A stretch of DNA of 6,287 bases. It comes from Acidimicrobiaceae bacterium. Its GTDB lineage: Bacteria; Actinomycetota; Acidimicrobiia; Acidimicrobiales; UBA8190. The translations under genes and the position numbers were made by a program. Where the stretch lies: contig DMNK01000097.1 in NCBI GenBank assembly GCA_003453695.1, forward strand, positions 15,872-22,158, written 5' to 3'. The notes below the pieces were generated by a model. That model did no database searches and was not told the DNA's origin. It saw nothing but the letters and a program-made list of their open reading frames with translations. Below are positions 6,088 through 6,287 of this stretch, one piece after another; the first letter of the stretch is position 1; every line of letters begins with the position of its first letter.

Positions 6088-6210
6088 GGGCGCGGCGCCG
6101 TTCTGACCTTGATTGTTGTGTGCGCCCAGGTGAGCGTCTGATTGCATCACCACCGTCGATACGCGCTCGTCGGCCAGCCCTCCCAGACAATCGCAAGCCC
6201 AAACTCTTAT

Positions 6211-6241
6211 AGCGCTGGTCCGGCCTTAGGGGTTCAGCGCT
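6211..6241 (-). terminator. Hairpin downstream of tRNA-Glu
   Basis: AGCGCTG (6211-6217) pairs perfectly with CAGCGCT (6235-6241) around a 17-base loop. In the direction of the tRNA it begins 5 bases after the mature 3' end and is followed by ATAAGAGTTT, a poor T-tract. It fits tRNA termination or 3' processing better than termination of the methyltransferase operon, after which no T-run occurs. Confidence 0.4.
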
Positions 6242-6246
6242 CGCAG

Positions 6247-6287
6247 CAGCCCCAACGGGATTCGAACCCGTGTCTCCACCTTGAGAG
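6247..6287 (-). tRNA. tRNA-Glu (anticodon CTC), 3' part; 5' part beyond the right edge
   Basis: Read leftward from the edge: C32, T33, anticodon CTC (6285-6283), A37, A38, the 3' anticodon-stem strand GGTGG, a 4-base variable loop AGAC, T-arm ACGGG-TTCGAAT-CCCGT with a perfect 5-bp stem, acceptor strand TGGGGCT and discriminator G at 6247. The 4-base variable loop, CTCAA anticodon-loop core and discriminator G agree with tRNA-Glu. CCA is not encoded (CTG follows), so the tail must be added enzymatically. The D-arm and 5' half are outside the window. Confidence 0.9.

Noticed and set aside
6086..6102. GC-rich GGCGCGGCGCC stretch after the methyltransferase as a terminator
   Set aside because: Too short a symmetrical stem, overlapping self-complementarity, and no T-run directly after it.
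6009..6212. 67-residue plus-strand and 65-residue minus-strand open frames at the methyltransferase end
   Set aside because: Arg-rich, no ribosome site, overlapping the methyltransferase; no protein-like features.

Overview
The window is GC-rich, dense DNA with compact gene junctions, GTG/TTG-type starts and SD sequences typical of an actinobacterium. An uncultured Acidimicrobiia-like lineage is possible, but that is inference from style and gene content only. No mobile element, integrase or CRISPR array is visible.

Layout. (1) 3-635, minus strand: an OmpR-type two-component response regulator whose C-terminus runs off the left edge; a sensor kinase would be expected beyond it. (2) 636-775: a divergent control region with a short inverted repeat that overlaps a possible promoter for the regulator. 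(3) 776-2254, plus strand: a GT20 (OtsA-like) glycosyltransferase. Its last ~30 codons contain a perfect 15-bp stem-loop, and its stop overlaps (ATGA) the start of a 121-residue small protein ending at 2616. These two form a translationally coupled pair. (4) 2617-3354: no intact gene. It holds decayed pieces of a DUF385/deazaflavin-dependent oxidoreductase gene (in two frames) and the C-terminus of a VOC/glyoxalase protein, then a (TC)9 tract and the control region of the next operon. (5) 3355-6087, plus strand: a three-gene operon of TetR-type repressor, cytochrome P450 and class I SAM-dependent methyltransferase. TetR and P450 overlap by four bases (TTGA), and the methyltransferase starts 16 bases after the P450. 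A perfect 16-bp palindrome covers the TetR start codon and is the obvious candidate operator. (6) 6088-6287: a short intergenic stretch, then the 3' half of a tRNA-Glu(CTC) on the minus strand with a hairpin just downstream of it.

How the genes may work together. The TetR-P450-methyltransferase set looks like a small self-regulated module that oxidises and methylates a hydrophobic small molecule. Its substrate cannot be read from sequence. The OtsA-like enzyme with its small partner looks like a separate sugar-coupling or osmolyte unit, with no OtsB phosphatase alongside, and may be tied to the divergent response regulator.
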